The notes beneath the pieces were generated by a model. That model worked only from the letters and a program-made list of their open reading frames with translations, was not told the DNA's origin and did no database searches. DNA of 64,000 nucleotides from Amylibacter sp. SFDW26 (GTDB lineage Bacteria > Pseudomonadota > Alphaproteobacteria > Rhodobacterales > Rhodobacteraceae), in NCBI RefSeq assembly GCF_009184395.1, contig NZ_WEIC01000004.1, positions 1 to 64,000 of the forward strand. The letters are read 5' to 3'. How positions within the stretch are numbered: position 1 is the stretch's first letter; every line of letters starts with the position of its first letter. The translations under genes were made by a program, and so were the position numbers. This document shows, in pieces, positions 1-7,970 of this stretch.

Positions 1-1
1 C

Positions 2-121
2 GACAACTTGAAGTTTGCAGTAGAATTGATCTACCCAATCGCGATGGAAGAAGGCTTGCGCTTCGCTATCCGTGAAGGTGGCCGCACTGTAGGCTCAGGC
101 GTCGTTTCTAAAATCCTTTAA
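2..121 (+). CDS. tuf: elongation factor Tu, C-terminal end (partial)
   Basis: Open at the left edge; the visible 39 codons read [20 protein letters not shown] and end in SGVVSKIL before TAA, which is the conserved end of EF-Tu domain III. EF-Tu delivers aminoacyl-tRNA to the ribosome as a GTPase in the cytoplasm. Its position directly before rpsJ is the usual str-S10 junction of proteobacteria. Only the last tenth of the gene is present, so nothing can be said about the GTPase domain. Confidence 0.95.
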   Translation, partial: DNLKFAVELIYPIAMEEGLRFAIREGGRTVGSGVVSKIL

Positions 122-212
122 TACACTACACTAATAACCTTCGGGTTCGACGTAGGGCGACAGGTTCTCTGTCGCTCTACCTATCAACTCTAACGCCTTG
201 AAAGGCTAAACA

Positions 213-521
213 ATGCAAAGCCAAAACATTCGTATTAGGCTAAAAGCTTATGATTACCGTGTGCTAGATGCGTCTACACTGGAAATCGTAAACACAGCCA
301 AGCGGACTGGTGCACAAGTACGTGGCCCAATCCCTATGCCGAATAAGATCGAGAAGTTTACTGTTTTGCGTGGTCCACACGTAAACAAGAAATCTCGTGA
401 GCAATTCGAAATCCGGACGCATAAGCGTCTATTAGACATCATTGACCCAACTCCACAAACAGTAGACGCGCTTATGAAGCTTGATCTTGCTGCTGGTGTG
501 GATGTTGAGATCAAACTATAA
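213..521 (+). CDS. rpsJ: 30S ribosomal protein S10
   Basis: First gene of the S10 operon, 102 residues, the normal length. The N-terminal [19 protein letters not shown] and the internal RGPIPMP segment are typical of S10, which assembles in the 30S head and also takes part in antitermination with NusB. A 91-bp gap separates it from tuf and contains a Shine-Dalgarno-like GAAAGG just before the ATG. rplC follows after 16 bp, so the genes are probably co-transcribed. Confidence 0.97.
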   Translation: MQSQNIRIRLKAYDYRVLDASTLEIVNTAKRTGAQVRGPIPMPNKIEKFTVLRGPHVNKKSREQFEIRTHKRLLDIIDPTPQTVDALMKLDLAAGVDVEIKL

Positions 522-537
522 AAGGGGCCTGGATATT

Positions 538-1284
538 ATGCGCTCTGGAATTATAGCAAAAAAAGTTGGCATGACTCGTTTGTTCATGGAAGACGGTAAA
601 CAGATCCCTGTAACTGTTCTTCAAATGGAAAACCTACAAGTTGTGGCACAACGCACATCTGAAACTGACGGCTACACAGCTGTTCAACTTGGTGCTGGTG
701 TTGCTAAAGCAAAACGCCAATCTGCAGCAATGCGTGGCCACTTTGCAAAAGCAAAAGTAGAACCAAAACGCAAAATCGCGGAATTCCGTGTTTCTGCTGA
801 CAACCTGATCGAAGTTGGTGAAGAGATTACTGCAAACCACTTCTTAGACGGTCAGAAAGTTGACGTATCCGGCACATCAATCGGTAAAGGTTTTGCTGGT
901 GCGATGAAACGTTGGAACTTCTCTGGTTTGCGTGCGACACACGGTGTGTCTATCTCTCACCGTTCACACGGTTCAACAGGCCAATGTCAGGACCCTGGTC
1001 GCGTTTTCAAAGGTAAGAAAATGGCTGGTCACATGGGCGCTGCTCGTGTCACAACACAGAACTTGGAAGTTGTTAAAACAGACATCGATCGTGGTCTTAT
1101 CATGATCAAAGGCGCTGTTCCTGGTTCAAAAGGTGGTTGGGTGACTGTTAAAGACGCTGTGAAAAAGAAAGCCCCAGAAGGTCTTCCTTTCCCAGCAGCT
1201 CTACGCAGCCAACAAGCACCAGCTCAGGTAGAAGAAGCTCAAGTTGCGACCGCAACCGAAGCACCTGAAGGAGGAGCAGAATAA
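538..1284 (+). CDS. rplC: 50S ribosomal protein L3
   Basis: The chosen ATG gives [16 protein letters not shown], the standard L3 start; a longer in-frame reading would run back into rpsJ. At 248 residues it is somewhat longer than E. coli L3 because of an Ala/Glu-rich C-terminal tail ([19 protein letters not shown]), common in alphaproteobacteria. L3 binds 23S rRNA near the peptidyl transferase centre. Its TAA overlaps the rplD ATG by one base, indicating translational coupling. Confidence 0.97.
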   Translation: MRSGIIAKKVGMTRLFMEDGKQIPVTVLQMENLQVVAQRTSETDGYTAVQLGAGVAKAKRQSAAMRGHFAKAKVEPKRKIAEFRVSADNLIEVGEEITANHFLDGQKVDVSGTSIGKGFAGAMKRWNFSGLRATHGVSISHRSHGSTGQCQDPGRVFKGKKMAGHMGAARVTTQNLEVVKTDIDRGLIMIKGAVPGSKGGWVTVKDAVKKKAPEGLPFPAALRSQQAPAQVEEAQVATATEAPEGGAE

Positions 1285-1904
1285 TGAAAGCTGACGTAAT
1301 CAAGTTGGATTCTAAAGCCGCTGGTTCTATCGATCTTGACGATACAATCTTTGGTCTTGAGCCACGCGCTGACATTCTTCACCGTGTTGTGCGTTACCAA
1401 TTGGCGAAACGCCAAGCGGGTACACACAAAGTGAAAACACGTTCTGAAGTAAGCTACTCAACAAAGAAGATTTACCGTCAAAAAGGTACTGGCGGCGCTC
1501 GTCACGGTGCTCGTTCGGCGCCTATCTTCCGCGGTGGTGGTGTTTACAAAGGTCCAAAAGTTCGCTCACACGCGCACGATTTGACAAAGAAGTTCCGTAA
1601 ATTGGGTCTTCGCCACGCTTTGTCTGCAAAGGCAACTGCTGGTGAGTTGGTGATCCTAGATGCGGCGACTTTGAAAGACGCAAAAACTAAGGAATTGGCA
1701 AAAACTGTCAAAAACCTTGGCTGGAAAAAAGCACTTGTGATTGATGGTGCTGAAGTGGATGCAAACTTCTTGTTGGCATCACGTAACATCGACGGTTTGG
1801 ACATTTTGCCAAGCCAAGGTGCGAACGTGTACGACATCTTGAAGTCAAACACTTTGGTTCTAACAAAAGCTGGCGCTGAAGCATTGGAGGCTCGTCTAAA
1901 ATGA
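1284..1904 (+). CDS. rplD: 50S ribosomal protein L4
   Basis: 206 residues with the L4 loop signature [19 protein letters not shown] at about residues 53-71, the part that reaches into the exit tunnel. L4 assembles early on 23S rRNA; in gamma-proteobacteria it also autoregulates the S10 operon, but no equivalent leader can be assigned here. It overlaps rplC by 1 bp and rplW by 4 bp (ATGA), so the three genes are translationally coupled. Confidence 0.97.
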   Translation: MKADVIKLDSKAAGSIDLDDTIFGLEPRADILHRVVRYQLAKRQAGTHKVKTRSEVSYSTKKIYRQKGTGGARHGARSAPIFRGGGVYKGPKVRSHAHDLTKKFRKLGLRHALSAKATAGELVILDAATLKDAKTKELAKTVKNLGWKKALVIDGAEVDANFLLASRNIDGLDILPSQGANVYDILKSNTLVLTKAGAEALEARLK

Positions 1905-2197
1905 GCACTAAAGCAGAACTATACGATGTAATTCGCAAGCCGATCGTTACGGAAAAAGCAACTATGGCTTCTGAAGCCAACGCTGTTGTTTTCGAAGTTG
2001 CTATTGATGCGAACAAACCTCAGATCAAAGAAGCTGTAGAAGGCTTGTTCAATGTTAAAGTAAAAGCAGTGAACACTACGATCACTAAAGGTAAAGTAAA
2101 GCGTTTCCGCGGTCAGCTGGGTAAACGTAAGGACGTTAAAAAAGCATATGTTACACTTGAAGAAGGTAACACAATCGACGTCTCTACTGGTCTTTAA
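1901..2197 (+). CDS. rplW: 50S ribosomal protein L23
   Basis: 98 residues, normal L23 length, starting [21 protein letters not shown]23 sits at the exit-tunnel rim and docks trigger factor and SRP. In most bacteria rplB follows immediately; here an intrinsic terminator comes 20 bp after the stop and rplB is 3 kb away, so this gene is the last of a truncated S10 transcription unit. Confidence 0.97.
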   Translation: MSTKAELYDVIRKPIVTEKATMASEANAVVFEVAIDANKPQIKEAVEGLFNVKVKAVNTTITKGKVKRFRGQLGKRKDVKKAYVTLEEGNTIDVSTGL

Positions 2198-2218
2198 GAC
2201 GGTTTAAATAGATTTAAG

Positions 2219-2251
2219 AAGCCCTCGGCGTATGCTGGGGGCTTTTTTCGT
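2219..2251 (+). terminator. intrinsic terminator after rplW
   Basis: Imperfect GC-rich stem (AAGCCCTCGG against CTGGGGGCTT) followed by a run of T. It separates the first ribosomal unit from the inserted block. Confidence 0.8.
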
Positions 2252-2353
2252 TTAGGGGGTATGTCCCAGTTGGGACATTTGTCTATCTTATTGATAGTAA
2301 TGCGCCTTTCTCTGATTAACTTAAATTCTGTGTGCTGGTTTGAACATCATGTC

Positions 2354-2389
2354 TTGTTTCTTAATGTGTAATTATGTTATAATATAACA
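2354..2389 (+). promoter_or_regulatory. Promoter with Zur-type palindrome
   Basis: The perfect odd palindrome TGTTATAATATAACA occupies 2375-2389. It matches the core of the Zur operator described for rhizobial alphaproteobacteria (TGTTATANTATAACA), as I remember that consensus. A -10 hexamer TATAAT (2378-2383) lies inside it and a TTGTTT -35 candidate is at 2354-2359, so a bound repressor would block polymerase. The downstream gene is a COG0523 GTPase, a family often repressed by Zur. Confidence 0.7.
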
Positions 2390-2409
2390 ATCTTAGTATC
2401 TTGGATAAA

Positions 2410-3513
2410 ATGACGCCAATAATGCCCACATCTGCCACACGCCTGCCTGTCACTTTGCTGACTGGGTTTTTGGGTGCGGGTAAAACAACGCTTCTTAATG
2501 CAATATTGGCCAATGCCGTTGGTACAAAGATTGCTGTGATTGTGAATGAGTTTGGTGAAGCTGGGCTTGACCATGATCTTATTCAAACCGTGGACGAAGA
2601 AGTCGTGTTGATGCAATCGGGGTGTTTGTGCTGTTCCATTCGCGGTGATCTGGCGCAAACTTTGCAAGACCTGATGGAGCGTAAACAGTCAGGCAACATA
2701 ACGTTTGACCGTGTGGTGATTGAAACAACCGGTCTTGCTGATCCTGCCCCAATTCTGCACACGTTATTGGTCGATCCATATTTGGCAAAGAACTTTCGTA
2801 TGGACGGTGTTGTGACAGTGGTCGATGCAGCGGCAGGCCCTGATACGCTTGATCGTCAATTCGAAGCTGTTTCACAGGTGGCAATGGCGGATTTGTTGGT
2901 GCTAAGTAAAACTGACCTAGTGCCAGAACATGAGTGGCATACATTTGAAACGCGCCTAAAATCACTGAACCCAACAGCAAGCATTTTAAAAGCCGATCGT
3001 GGTGTCGTTCCGACTACCTCTCTTTGGGGGCTGAGTGGTATGGATGAAACGGGGAAACCAGATCAGGTTATGGCGTGGTTGATACCGAATGATATCAAGC
3101 CCAAGCCAACATCATTGGATAATCTTTCGGGGTTGGCACCGTTCACGCCAACGAAAGCATTGCCACATGCACATGATGCGCGCATTGGTTCAGCATCAAT
3201 CGTGCTGGATGATCCCATTCCGTCTGACGTCTTTGATCTTTGGCTAGATACTTTAATCTTATTGCGCGGTTCTGATATTTTGCGTGTCAAAGGGATTGTG
3301 CACCTGGAGGGTATTGAAACGCCGTTTGTTTTCCATGGGGTGCAACACTTGTTTGATCCACCCGTAGCTTTATCAGATTGGCCAGGGGGTGATCGCCGTT
3401 CCCGTGTTGTTGTGATTGCGCGGGATATGACGAACCCAGAACTGGCCCGCAGTCTTGATATGTTGCGAAGAAATAAGTTTGAAGAAGATCATTCGGCTGT
3501 TGAGATACTGTAG
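2410..3513 (+). CDS. COG0523/CobW-family GTPase, probable zinc metallochaperone
   Basis: A G3E-family P-loop GTPase of 367 residues from the ATG (a TTG three codons earlier and an ATG four codons later are alternatives). Walker A GFLGAGKTT lies at residues 19-27, the family metal-binding motif CLCC at 72-75, and a CobW C-terminal domain with the RVKGIVHL segment near residues 290-300. Members load metals into client enzymes; the Zur-like palindrome over its promoter points to zinc homeostasis. It is a single-gene unit in the gap between rplW and rplB. The client protein cannot be read from the context, since the cobalt nitrile hydratase genes are 41 kb away. Confidence 0.85.
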   Translation: MTPIMPTSATRLPVTLLTGFLGAGKTTLLNAILANAVGTKIAVIVNEFGEAGLDHDLIQTVDEEVVLMQSGCLCCSIRGDLAQTLQDLMERKQSGNITFDRVVIETTGLADPAPILHTLLVDPYLAKNFRMDGVVTVVDAAAGPDTLDRQFEAVSQVAMADLLVLSKTDLVPEHEWHTFETRLKSLNPTASILKADRGVVPTTSLWGLSGMDETGKPDQVMAWLIPNDIKPKPTSLDNLSGLAPFTPTKALPHAHDARIGSASIVLDDPIPSDVFDLWLDTLILLRGSDILRVKGIVHLEGIETPFVFHGVQHLFDPPVALSDWPGGDRRSRVVVIARDMTNPELARSLDMLRRNKFEEDHSAVEIL

Positions 3514-3539
3514 TCTGTTGCGAAAGCTCTGCGTGAATA

Positions 3540-3740
3540 TTACCGAAACACCAAGCGTAACTTATTCCTAATACGGACCTCACCAACATTGGTTTGTTTT
3601 GTAAATGCGATGATGAGGGGGAGGAGTGGATCATCTGGGGTCAAGTGCCCTTCGTCAAACAACATCTGCAAAATTAATGATCTGGTGCGCTTGGTTATGT
3701 AAATGGTGTGCAAACTGTTGCTGTGTGGAAATATCATCAT
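3540..3740 (-). CDS. Conserved 66-aa small protein of the repeat cassette, copy A
   Basis: Begins [18 protein letters not shown] and contains MLFDEGHL and TNVGEVRIRNKL. No family recognised. Compared codon by codon with copy B (49885-50085), about 21 codons differ synonymously and only 8 change the residue, the pattern of purifying selection on protein sequence, so I take it as real despite its size. The ATG lies 14 bp after an AAGGGAG Shine-Dalgarno-like sequence, which is long spacing; in copy B a TTG two codons upstream is better placed, while copy A has a stop there. No signal peptide; short, basic and hydrophobic in the middle. It lies directly downstream of the structured RNA. Confidence 0.6.
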   Translation of the reverse strand: MMIFPHSNSLHTIYITKRTRSLILQMLFDEGHLTPDDPLLPLIIAFTKQTNVGEVRIRNKLRLVFR

Positions 3741-4016
3741 GGGCTAATACGCCGCTCCCTTAAATCAAATATACAAATGAAAACGGCCGTCGGATGATCC
3801 GACAGCCGGGGAGTTCGTTAGCCGCGTGAACCACGACTGCTATGACCTTTAGGCCGAAACCCTGGACATACGTCATAACCTCCCCGACCTTTGAATATCG
3901 AGAAGGTATCATTTCAGCTGACACCAGCTGGTTCACGTGGGGTAACGACACCCCGAGATGAGCTGTGGCTCATCCTGAGGTTAGGATAGGGGATGTGTTC
4001 GGGCTAGGGAAGGGGG
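3542..4016. repeat. Dispersed structured repeat cassette, copy A
   Basis: About 475 bp that aligns along its whole length with 49887-50360. On the minus strand it carries a structured RNA (about 3990 down to 3776) and then a 66-residue ORF (3740-3540). Left boundary is near CGAAACACCAA, right boundary near GGGCTAGGGAAGGGGG. No terminal inverted repeats, transposase or target duplication were seen. The next gene, divergent, begins 90 bp to the right; at copy B the spacing is 86 bp. Confidence 0.9.
3776..3990 (-). ncRNA. Candidate structured RNA with pseudoknot and terminator, copy A
   Basis: Read on the minus strand, 5' to 3': an ATCCT/AGGAT hairpin; GATGAGC/GCTCATC hairpin with CACA loop; GGGGT/ACCCC hairpin; stem strand at 3937-3930 pairing with 3832-3825 (GGTTCACG with CGTGAACC on the plus strand); internal CAGCTG hairpin (3915-3930); GGGGAG at 3885-3880 able to pair with CUCCCC at 3813-3808, which crosses the previous stem and forms a pseudoknot; TATGAC/GTCATA hairpin; and a 12-bp terminator-like stem (3784-3808) followed by TTTTC. 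Copy B changes several pairs but preserves pairing, and the wobbles are G.U only on the minus strand. The 66-aa ORF follows, so this may be a regulatory leader or an independent RNA. It does not match tmRNA, RNase P, 6S or SRP RNA by eye. Confidence 0.6.
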
Positions 4017-4105
4017 AATAAATTTTATAAATATTATGTGGTTTAATAAGTAGATTTCTTTTTAATAATAAGGATAGTTTTTAAATCTTATTTTGGAGCA
4101 GAAAA

Positions 4106-4870
4106 ATGCGCGAAAAGTGGAAAAGTATCCCCCCCGTAGGTCACTCAAGCTGGAATGATATAGAGGCTTGGATGAGCGCACATTATCCAGACGTATTCGA
4201 AGAATACTTTCCTGAGCGTAATCGGGGGGATAAATATTTTTGGTATAAAGAGGTTACAAAGCGGCTTGTTATTGGTTTGATAGGATTCATTATAGCTGCT
4301 ATTTTCTATTGGTATAATACAGTTAAGAACCCATCAGGTCTCTTTAATGTTGTAATTTTTCCCGACAGCTCAATTGGAATGTCGATAAATACATTTATGT
4401 TTTTTTTATTAGCAACATGTATTTCCGTTAGCCTGATTGTTTGCTGTTTCTTTTTATATAGAACTATTGTTTGTAAACGCTCTTTTGGAAAAGCGAATAG
4501 CATTGGTGCCCAAATTAATGAGTTAAAAGTTAAGTCCCAGACCCAACCGTCAGTAGTGGTCGGGGATCAAAGTACATTGAACATGAATTGGGGTAATGAA
4601 AGTATTGTGGGTGCTAATACTGTGTCTAATACTAACACTTATAATATTGGTGAATTTAACGCAGAGATAAAAAGACTGGTGCAATATTGCAGTTCTAATG
4701 AAGAGCAAGAGGCTGTAAAAATCGTACATTTTTTGCAACAGGCAATTGAGAAAGGTGAAAATAAATCAGTTATTTTTAAAATATGGAACCAGCTTTTCAA
4801 AGTGATTTCTGATGTTAATCAATTAGCTAAATTGGAAAACTATATAGGCCAATACTTTAATGGGCATTAG
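4106..4870 (+). CDS. Unknown two-TM membrane protein, island cargo
   Basis: 254 residues with a good RBS (GGAG 8 bp before the ATG). Predicted transmembrane segments at about 53-71 and 96-118. An Asn/Thr-rich stretch (VVVGDQSTLNMNWGNESIVG, then TVSNTNTYNIGEF) lies at about 150-185, followed by a helical C-terminal region (185-250). I recognise no named family; Asn-rich linkers between a membrane part and a helical module are seen in some predicted conflict-system proteins, but that is weak. The gene is much more AT-rich than its ribosomal neighbours, with many AAT/TTT/ATA codons, suggesting horizontal acquisition. It sits between repeat cassette A and a GC-rich hairpin repeat that begins at its stop codon. 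Confidence 0.75.
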   Translation: MREKWKSIPPVGHSSWNDIEAWMSAHYPDVFEEYFPERNRGDKYFWYKEVTKRLVIGLIGFIIAAIFYWYNTVKNPSGLFNVVIFPDSSIGMSINTFMFFLLATCISVSLIVCCFFLYRTIVCKRSFGKANSIGAQINELKVKSQTQPSVVVGDQSTLNMNWGNESIVGANTVSNTNTYNIGEFNAEIKRLVQYCSSNEEQEAVKIVHFLQQAIEKGENKSVIFKIWNQLFKVISDVNQLAKLENYIGQYFNGH

Positions 4871-4964
4871 CGCCCGATCCGAGGGTGGGTGTGAAGCACC
4901 CGCCCGTGGGGGCGGATCGGGTGCTGTCCGTGCCTTGCACGGACTGGGTGCGGAAAGCGCGGTG
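4870..4964. repeat. GC-rich multi-hairpin repeat (copy 1)
   Basis: Outer arms GCGCCCGATCCG and CGGATCGGGTGC enclose an inner hairpin (GGGTGGGTG with CACCCGCCC). A second hairpin follows, GTCCGTGC/GCACGGAC with CTT loop (4926-4944), then TGGGTGCGG and GCGCGGTG. The first base is the last base of the upstream TAG stop. The same modules recur at 51517-51728 and, in diverged form, at 14177-14247. It resembles REP/BIME-type elements. Confidence 0.8.
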
Positions 4965-5223
4965 TTTTGTAGGATCGTTTTGGTGGTTTGAGCGTCTAGA
5001 TGGCATTATGTGGCATGCTTGCAATCCCCAATAAAACAACGCTAAACCTATAGACAGTCCCCCCTATCCCTGATACTCCCACCCAATCGATTGGCTTCAG
5101 ATTCGTTCTGGGGCCTCTCATACTTTTTAAAGCCGAGTGTTTTGCACTCTGAATTGACGGACCTACGGGGCCGTATAACCACAGCGGTCTGCGGATCGCG
5201 CTAAAAACGGAAGACAGAAAGAA

Positions 5224-6063
5224 ATGGCACTAAAGTCGTATAAACCGACGACGCCAGGCCAACGTGGGTTGGTTCTGATTGACCGTTCCGAGCTTTGGAA
5301 AGGCCGTCCTGTTAAAGCGCTCACTGAAGGTGTGCGTAAAAACGGCGGTCGGAACAACACCGGACGGATCACTATGCGTCGCAAAGGCGGTGGGGCGAAA
5401 CGCCTATACCGTATCGTTGACTTCAAACGCAACAAAATGGACATGCCAGCCACGGTAGAGCGTATCGAATACGACCCTAACCGTACTGCGTTCATCGCGT
5501 TGATCAAATATGAAGACGGTCAACAAGCATACATCCTTGCACCACAGCGTTTGGCTATTGGTGACAAAGTAATTTCATCTGCTAAGGCAGATATCAAACC
5601 AGGTAACGCAATGCCGTTCACTGGTCTACCAATCGGTACAATCATCCACAACATCGAGTTGAAGCAAGGCAAAGGCGGCCAAATGGTACGGGCTGCTGGT
5701 TCATATGCTCAGTTTGTTGGTCGTGATGGTGGCTATGCTCAGGTGCGTTTGTCATCAGGTGAGCTTCGCTTGGTTCGTCAAGAGTGTATGGCAACAGTAG
5801 GCGCAGTATCTAACCCAGATCACAGCAACCAAAACTTGGGTAAAGCTGGTCGTAACCGTCACAAGGGCATTCGCCCATCTGTACGTGGTGTTGTTATGAA
5901 CCCTGTTGATCACCCACACGGTGGTGGTGAAGGTCGTACATCTGGTGGTCGTCATCCTGTGACACCATGGGGTAAGCCGACTAAGGGTGCTCGTACACGT
6001 TCAAACAAGACAACGGATAAATACATCGTTCGTTCTCGTCATGCTAAGAAGAAGGGTCGCTAA
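5224..6063 (+). CDS. rplB: 50S ribosomal protein L2
   Basis: 279 residues, starting [20 protein letters not shown] and containing the peptidyl-transferase-associated signature [13 protein letters not shown] near residue 225. L2 is needed for subunit joining and peptide-bond formation. Unusually it heads its own unit: 4965-5223 upstream holds no gene, so the promoter and leader of this second S10 segment must lie there. A TTGACG (5154) and TATAAC (5174) are visible but only 14 bp apart. A purine-rich GGAAGACAGAAAGAA precedes the ATG. Confidence 0.97.
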   Translation: MALKSYKPTTPGQRGLVLIDRSELWKGRPVKALTEGVRKNGGRNNTGRITMRRKGGGAKRLYRIVDFKRNKMDMPATVERIEYDPNRTAFIALIKYEDGQQAYILAPQRLAIGDKVISSAKADIKPGNAMPFTGLPIGTIIHNIELKQGKGGQMVRAAGSYAQFVGRDGGYAQVRLSSGELRLVRQECMATVGAVSNPDHSNQNLGKAGRNRHKGIRPSVRGVVMNPVDHPHGGGEGRTSGGRHPVTPWGKPTKGARTRSNKTTDKYIVRSRHAKKKGR

Positions 6064-6066
6064 GAT

Positions 6067-6345
6067 ATGCCTCGTTCAGTCTGGAAAGGCCCATTTGTTG
6101 ATTCATACGTGCTTAAAAAAGCGGAAGCTTCACGTGAATCAGGGCGTAATGAAGTAATTAAAATTTGGTCTCGTCGTTCGACGATCCTACCTCAGTTCGT
6201 TGGTTTGACTTTTGGCGTTTATAACGGCCACAAGCACATCCCAGTAAACGTATCTGAAGATATGATTGGTCAGAAGTTTGGCGAATACAGCCCGACCCGT
6301 ACATACTACGGTCACGCGGCTGATAAAAAAGCGAAAAGGAAGTAA
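6067..6345 (+). CDS. rpsS: 30S ribosomal protein S19
   Basis: 92 residues, normal length, with [20 protein letters not shown] at the start and the S19 core [16 protein letters not shown]19 forms the 30S head with S13 and contacts the A-site side of the ribosome. Three bases separate it from rplB and three from rplV, so it is inside one tightly packed operon. Confidence 0.97.
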   Translation: MPRSVWKGPFVDSYVLKKAEASRESGRNEVIKIWSRRSTILPQFVGLTFGVYNGHKHIPVNVSEDMIGQKFGEYSPTRTYYGHAADKKAKRK

Positions 6346-6348
6346 AAG

Positions 6349-6741
6349 ATGTCTAAGTCTAAGAACCCTCGTCGCGTTGCAGATAACGAAGCTATGGCCG
6401 TATCTCGCATGCTAAAGACTAGCCCGCAGAAAATGAATCTTGTTGCGCAACTTATTCGCGGCAAATCAGTAGACAAAGCGTTGGCTGATCTTACATTTTC
6501 TAAAAAGCGTATTGCTGATGATGTTAAGAAAACATTGCAATCAGCGATTGCGAATGCGGAAAACAACCACGGTTTGGATGTTGACGAGTTGATCGTTGCA
6601 GAAGCTTGGGTTGGTAAAAACCTTACAATGAAACGCGGACGTCCACGTGCTCGTGGCCGCTACGGCAAAATCTTGAAGCCATTCGCTCAAGTTACTATCG
6701 TAGTACGTCAACCGTCAGCTGCAGCAGAGGAGCAAGCATAA
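6349..6741 (+). CDS. rplV: 50S ribosomal protein L22
   Basis: 130 residues. The [20 protein letters not shown] segment and the tail with [14 protein letters not shown] are L22 hallmarks; the latter is the beta-hairpin lining the exit tunnel where macrolide-resistance mutations fall. An alphaproteobacterial N-terminal extension ([19 protein letters not shown]) and a C-terminal AAAEEQA tail are present. The stop overlaps the rpsC ATG by one base. Confidence 0.97.
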   Translation: MSKSKNPRRVADNEAMAVSRMLKTSPQKMNLVAQLIRGKSVDKALADLTFSKKRIADDVKKTLQSAIANAENNHGLDVDELIVAEAWVGKNLTMKRGRPRARGRYGKILKPFAQVTIVVRQPSAAAEEQA

Positions 6742-7457
6742 TGGGTCAAAAGATCAATCCAATTGGCTTCCGTTTGCAAGTCAACCGTACATGGGACAGC
6801 CGCTGGTTTGCTGAAAGCAAAGACTATGGCGACCTTCTATTAGAAGACCTTAAGATCCGTGACTTCATCAAGAAGGAATGTGTTCAAGCTGGTGTTGCTC
6901 GTGTTATCATCGAGCGTCCACACAAGAAGTGCCGTGTGACTATTCACTCTGCACGTCCTGGTGTGATCATCGGTAAAAAAGGTGCTGACATTGAAACACT
7001 TCGTAAGAAGGTTTCTGCGCTTACAGATTCTGAATTGCACTTGAACATTGTTGAAGTTCGCAAGCCAGAACTAGACGCTGCATTGGTTGCTGAATCAGTA
7101 GCTCAACAGCTAGAGCGCCGTGTATCTTTCCGTCGTGCGATGAAACGCGCTGTTCAAAACGCAATGCGTATGGGTGCCCTTGGTATTCGTATCAACTGTG
7201 CAGGCCGTCTTGGTGGTGCAGAGATTGCGCGTACTGAATGGTACCGTGAAGGTCGCGTTCCGTTGCACACATTGCGTGCGGACATCGACTATGCACGTGC
7301 AGAAGGTCTGACAGCTTATGGTATCATCGGTATCAAAGTTTGGATCTTCAAAGGTGAGATCATGGAACATGATCCACAAGCACATGATCGCCGTGCTGCT
7401 GAAGCACAAGAAGGCGGTGCGCCGCGTCCACAGGGCAACCGCCCTCCACGCCGCTAA
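6741..7457 (+). CDS. rpsC: 30S ribosomal protein S3
   Basis: 238 residues beginning [20 protein letters not shown]. The KH domain carries the GxxG-type loop in [14 protein letters not shown] near residues 73-86, which binds mRNA at the 30S entry tunnel. The C-terminal tail is acidic/basic and Pro-rich ([14 protein letters not shown]), usual in this class. The start is coupled to rplV by a 1-bp overlap; rplP follows after 17 bp. Confidence 0.97.
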   Translation: MGQKINPIGFRLQVNRTWDSRWFAESKDYGDLLLEDLKIRDFIKKECVQAGVARVIIERPHKKCRVTIHSARPGVIIGKKGADIETLRKKVSALTDSELHLNIVEVRKPELDAALVAESVAQQLERRVSFRRAMKRAVQNAMRMGALGIRINCAGRLGGAEIARTEWYREGRVPLHTLRADIDYARAEGLTAYGIIGIKVWIFKGEIMEHDPQAHDRRAAEAQEGGAPRPQGNRPPRR

Positions 7458-7474
7458 GCTGAAGGAGAACTACA

Positions 7475-7888
7475 ATGCTTTCACCAAAGCGTACTAAATT
7501 CCGCAAAGCGTTTAAGGGCCGTATCCACGGCCAAGCTAAAGGCGGTTCTGATCTGAACTTTGGTTCATTCGGTCTAAAAACGACTGAACCAGAGCGTATC
7601 ACAGCCCGTCAAATCGAAGCGGCGCGTCGTGCAATGACACGTCACATGAAACGTCAAGGTCGTGTTTGGATCCGTATTTTCCCAGACTTGCCTGTTACCA
7701 AAAAGCCTACTGAGGTTCGTATGGGTAAAGGTAAAGGTTCTGTGGAATTTTGGGCAGCCAAAGTTAAACCTGGCCGTATCATGTTCGAAATCGACGGCGT
7801 AAGCGAAGACGTTGCACGTGAGGCTTTGCGCCTTGCAGCAATGAAATTGCCAGTGAAAACACGTGTTGTACAACGCGAAGACTGGTAA
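7475..7888 (+). CDS. rplP: 50S ribosomal protein L16
   Basis: 137 residues with [20 protein letters not shown] at the N-terminus and the central [17 protein letters not shown] motif. L16 organises the tRNA-binding sites of the 50S subunit; its conserved Arg within the GRIHG region is the roxA/ycfD target in other bacteria. AAGGAG precedes the ATG. In most bacteria rpmC would follow at once; here a terminator follows and rpmC is 7.5 kb away. Confidence 0.97.
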   Translation: MLSPKRTKFRKAFKGRIHGQAKGGSDLNFGSFGLKTTEPERITARQIEAARRAMTRHMKRQGRVWIRIFPDLPVTKKPTEVRMGKGKGSVEFWAAKVKPGRIMFEIDGVSEDVAREALRLAAMKLPVKTRVVQREDW

Positions 7889-7910
7889 GCTTTCACGCTT
7901 CTAAAAAATT

Positions 7911-7946
7911 AGAAACCCCTGATCGCAAGGTTGGGGGTTTCTTTAT
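7911..7946 (+). terminator. intrinsic terminator after rplP
   Basis: GAAACCCC pairs with GGGGGTTTC across a short loop and is followed by TTTATT. It ends the rplB-rplP unit before the inserted block; on the minus strand it could also serve the Rid gene. Confidence 0.8.
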
Positions 7947-7970
7947 TATCATATGCATAAAGTTAAAGGA

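Noticed and set aside
254-1427. Long antisense frames across rpsJ, rplC and rplD
   Set aside because: Shadows caused by codon bias in highly expressed ribosomal genes.
3760-3951. Minus-strand frames of 63 aa (copy A) and 70 aa (50105-50317, copy B) over the structured RNA
   Set aside because: The copies have loop indels that shift frame and changes at codon positions 1 and 2; base-pairing, not codons, is conserved. The 66-codon ORF next to it shows the opposite.
3776-3990. Identity as tmRNA, RNase P RNA, 6S, SRP RNA, group II intron domain V or cobalamin riboswitch
   Set aside because: None of the conserved sequence motifs of these RNAs that I know could be found on either strand.
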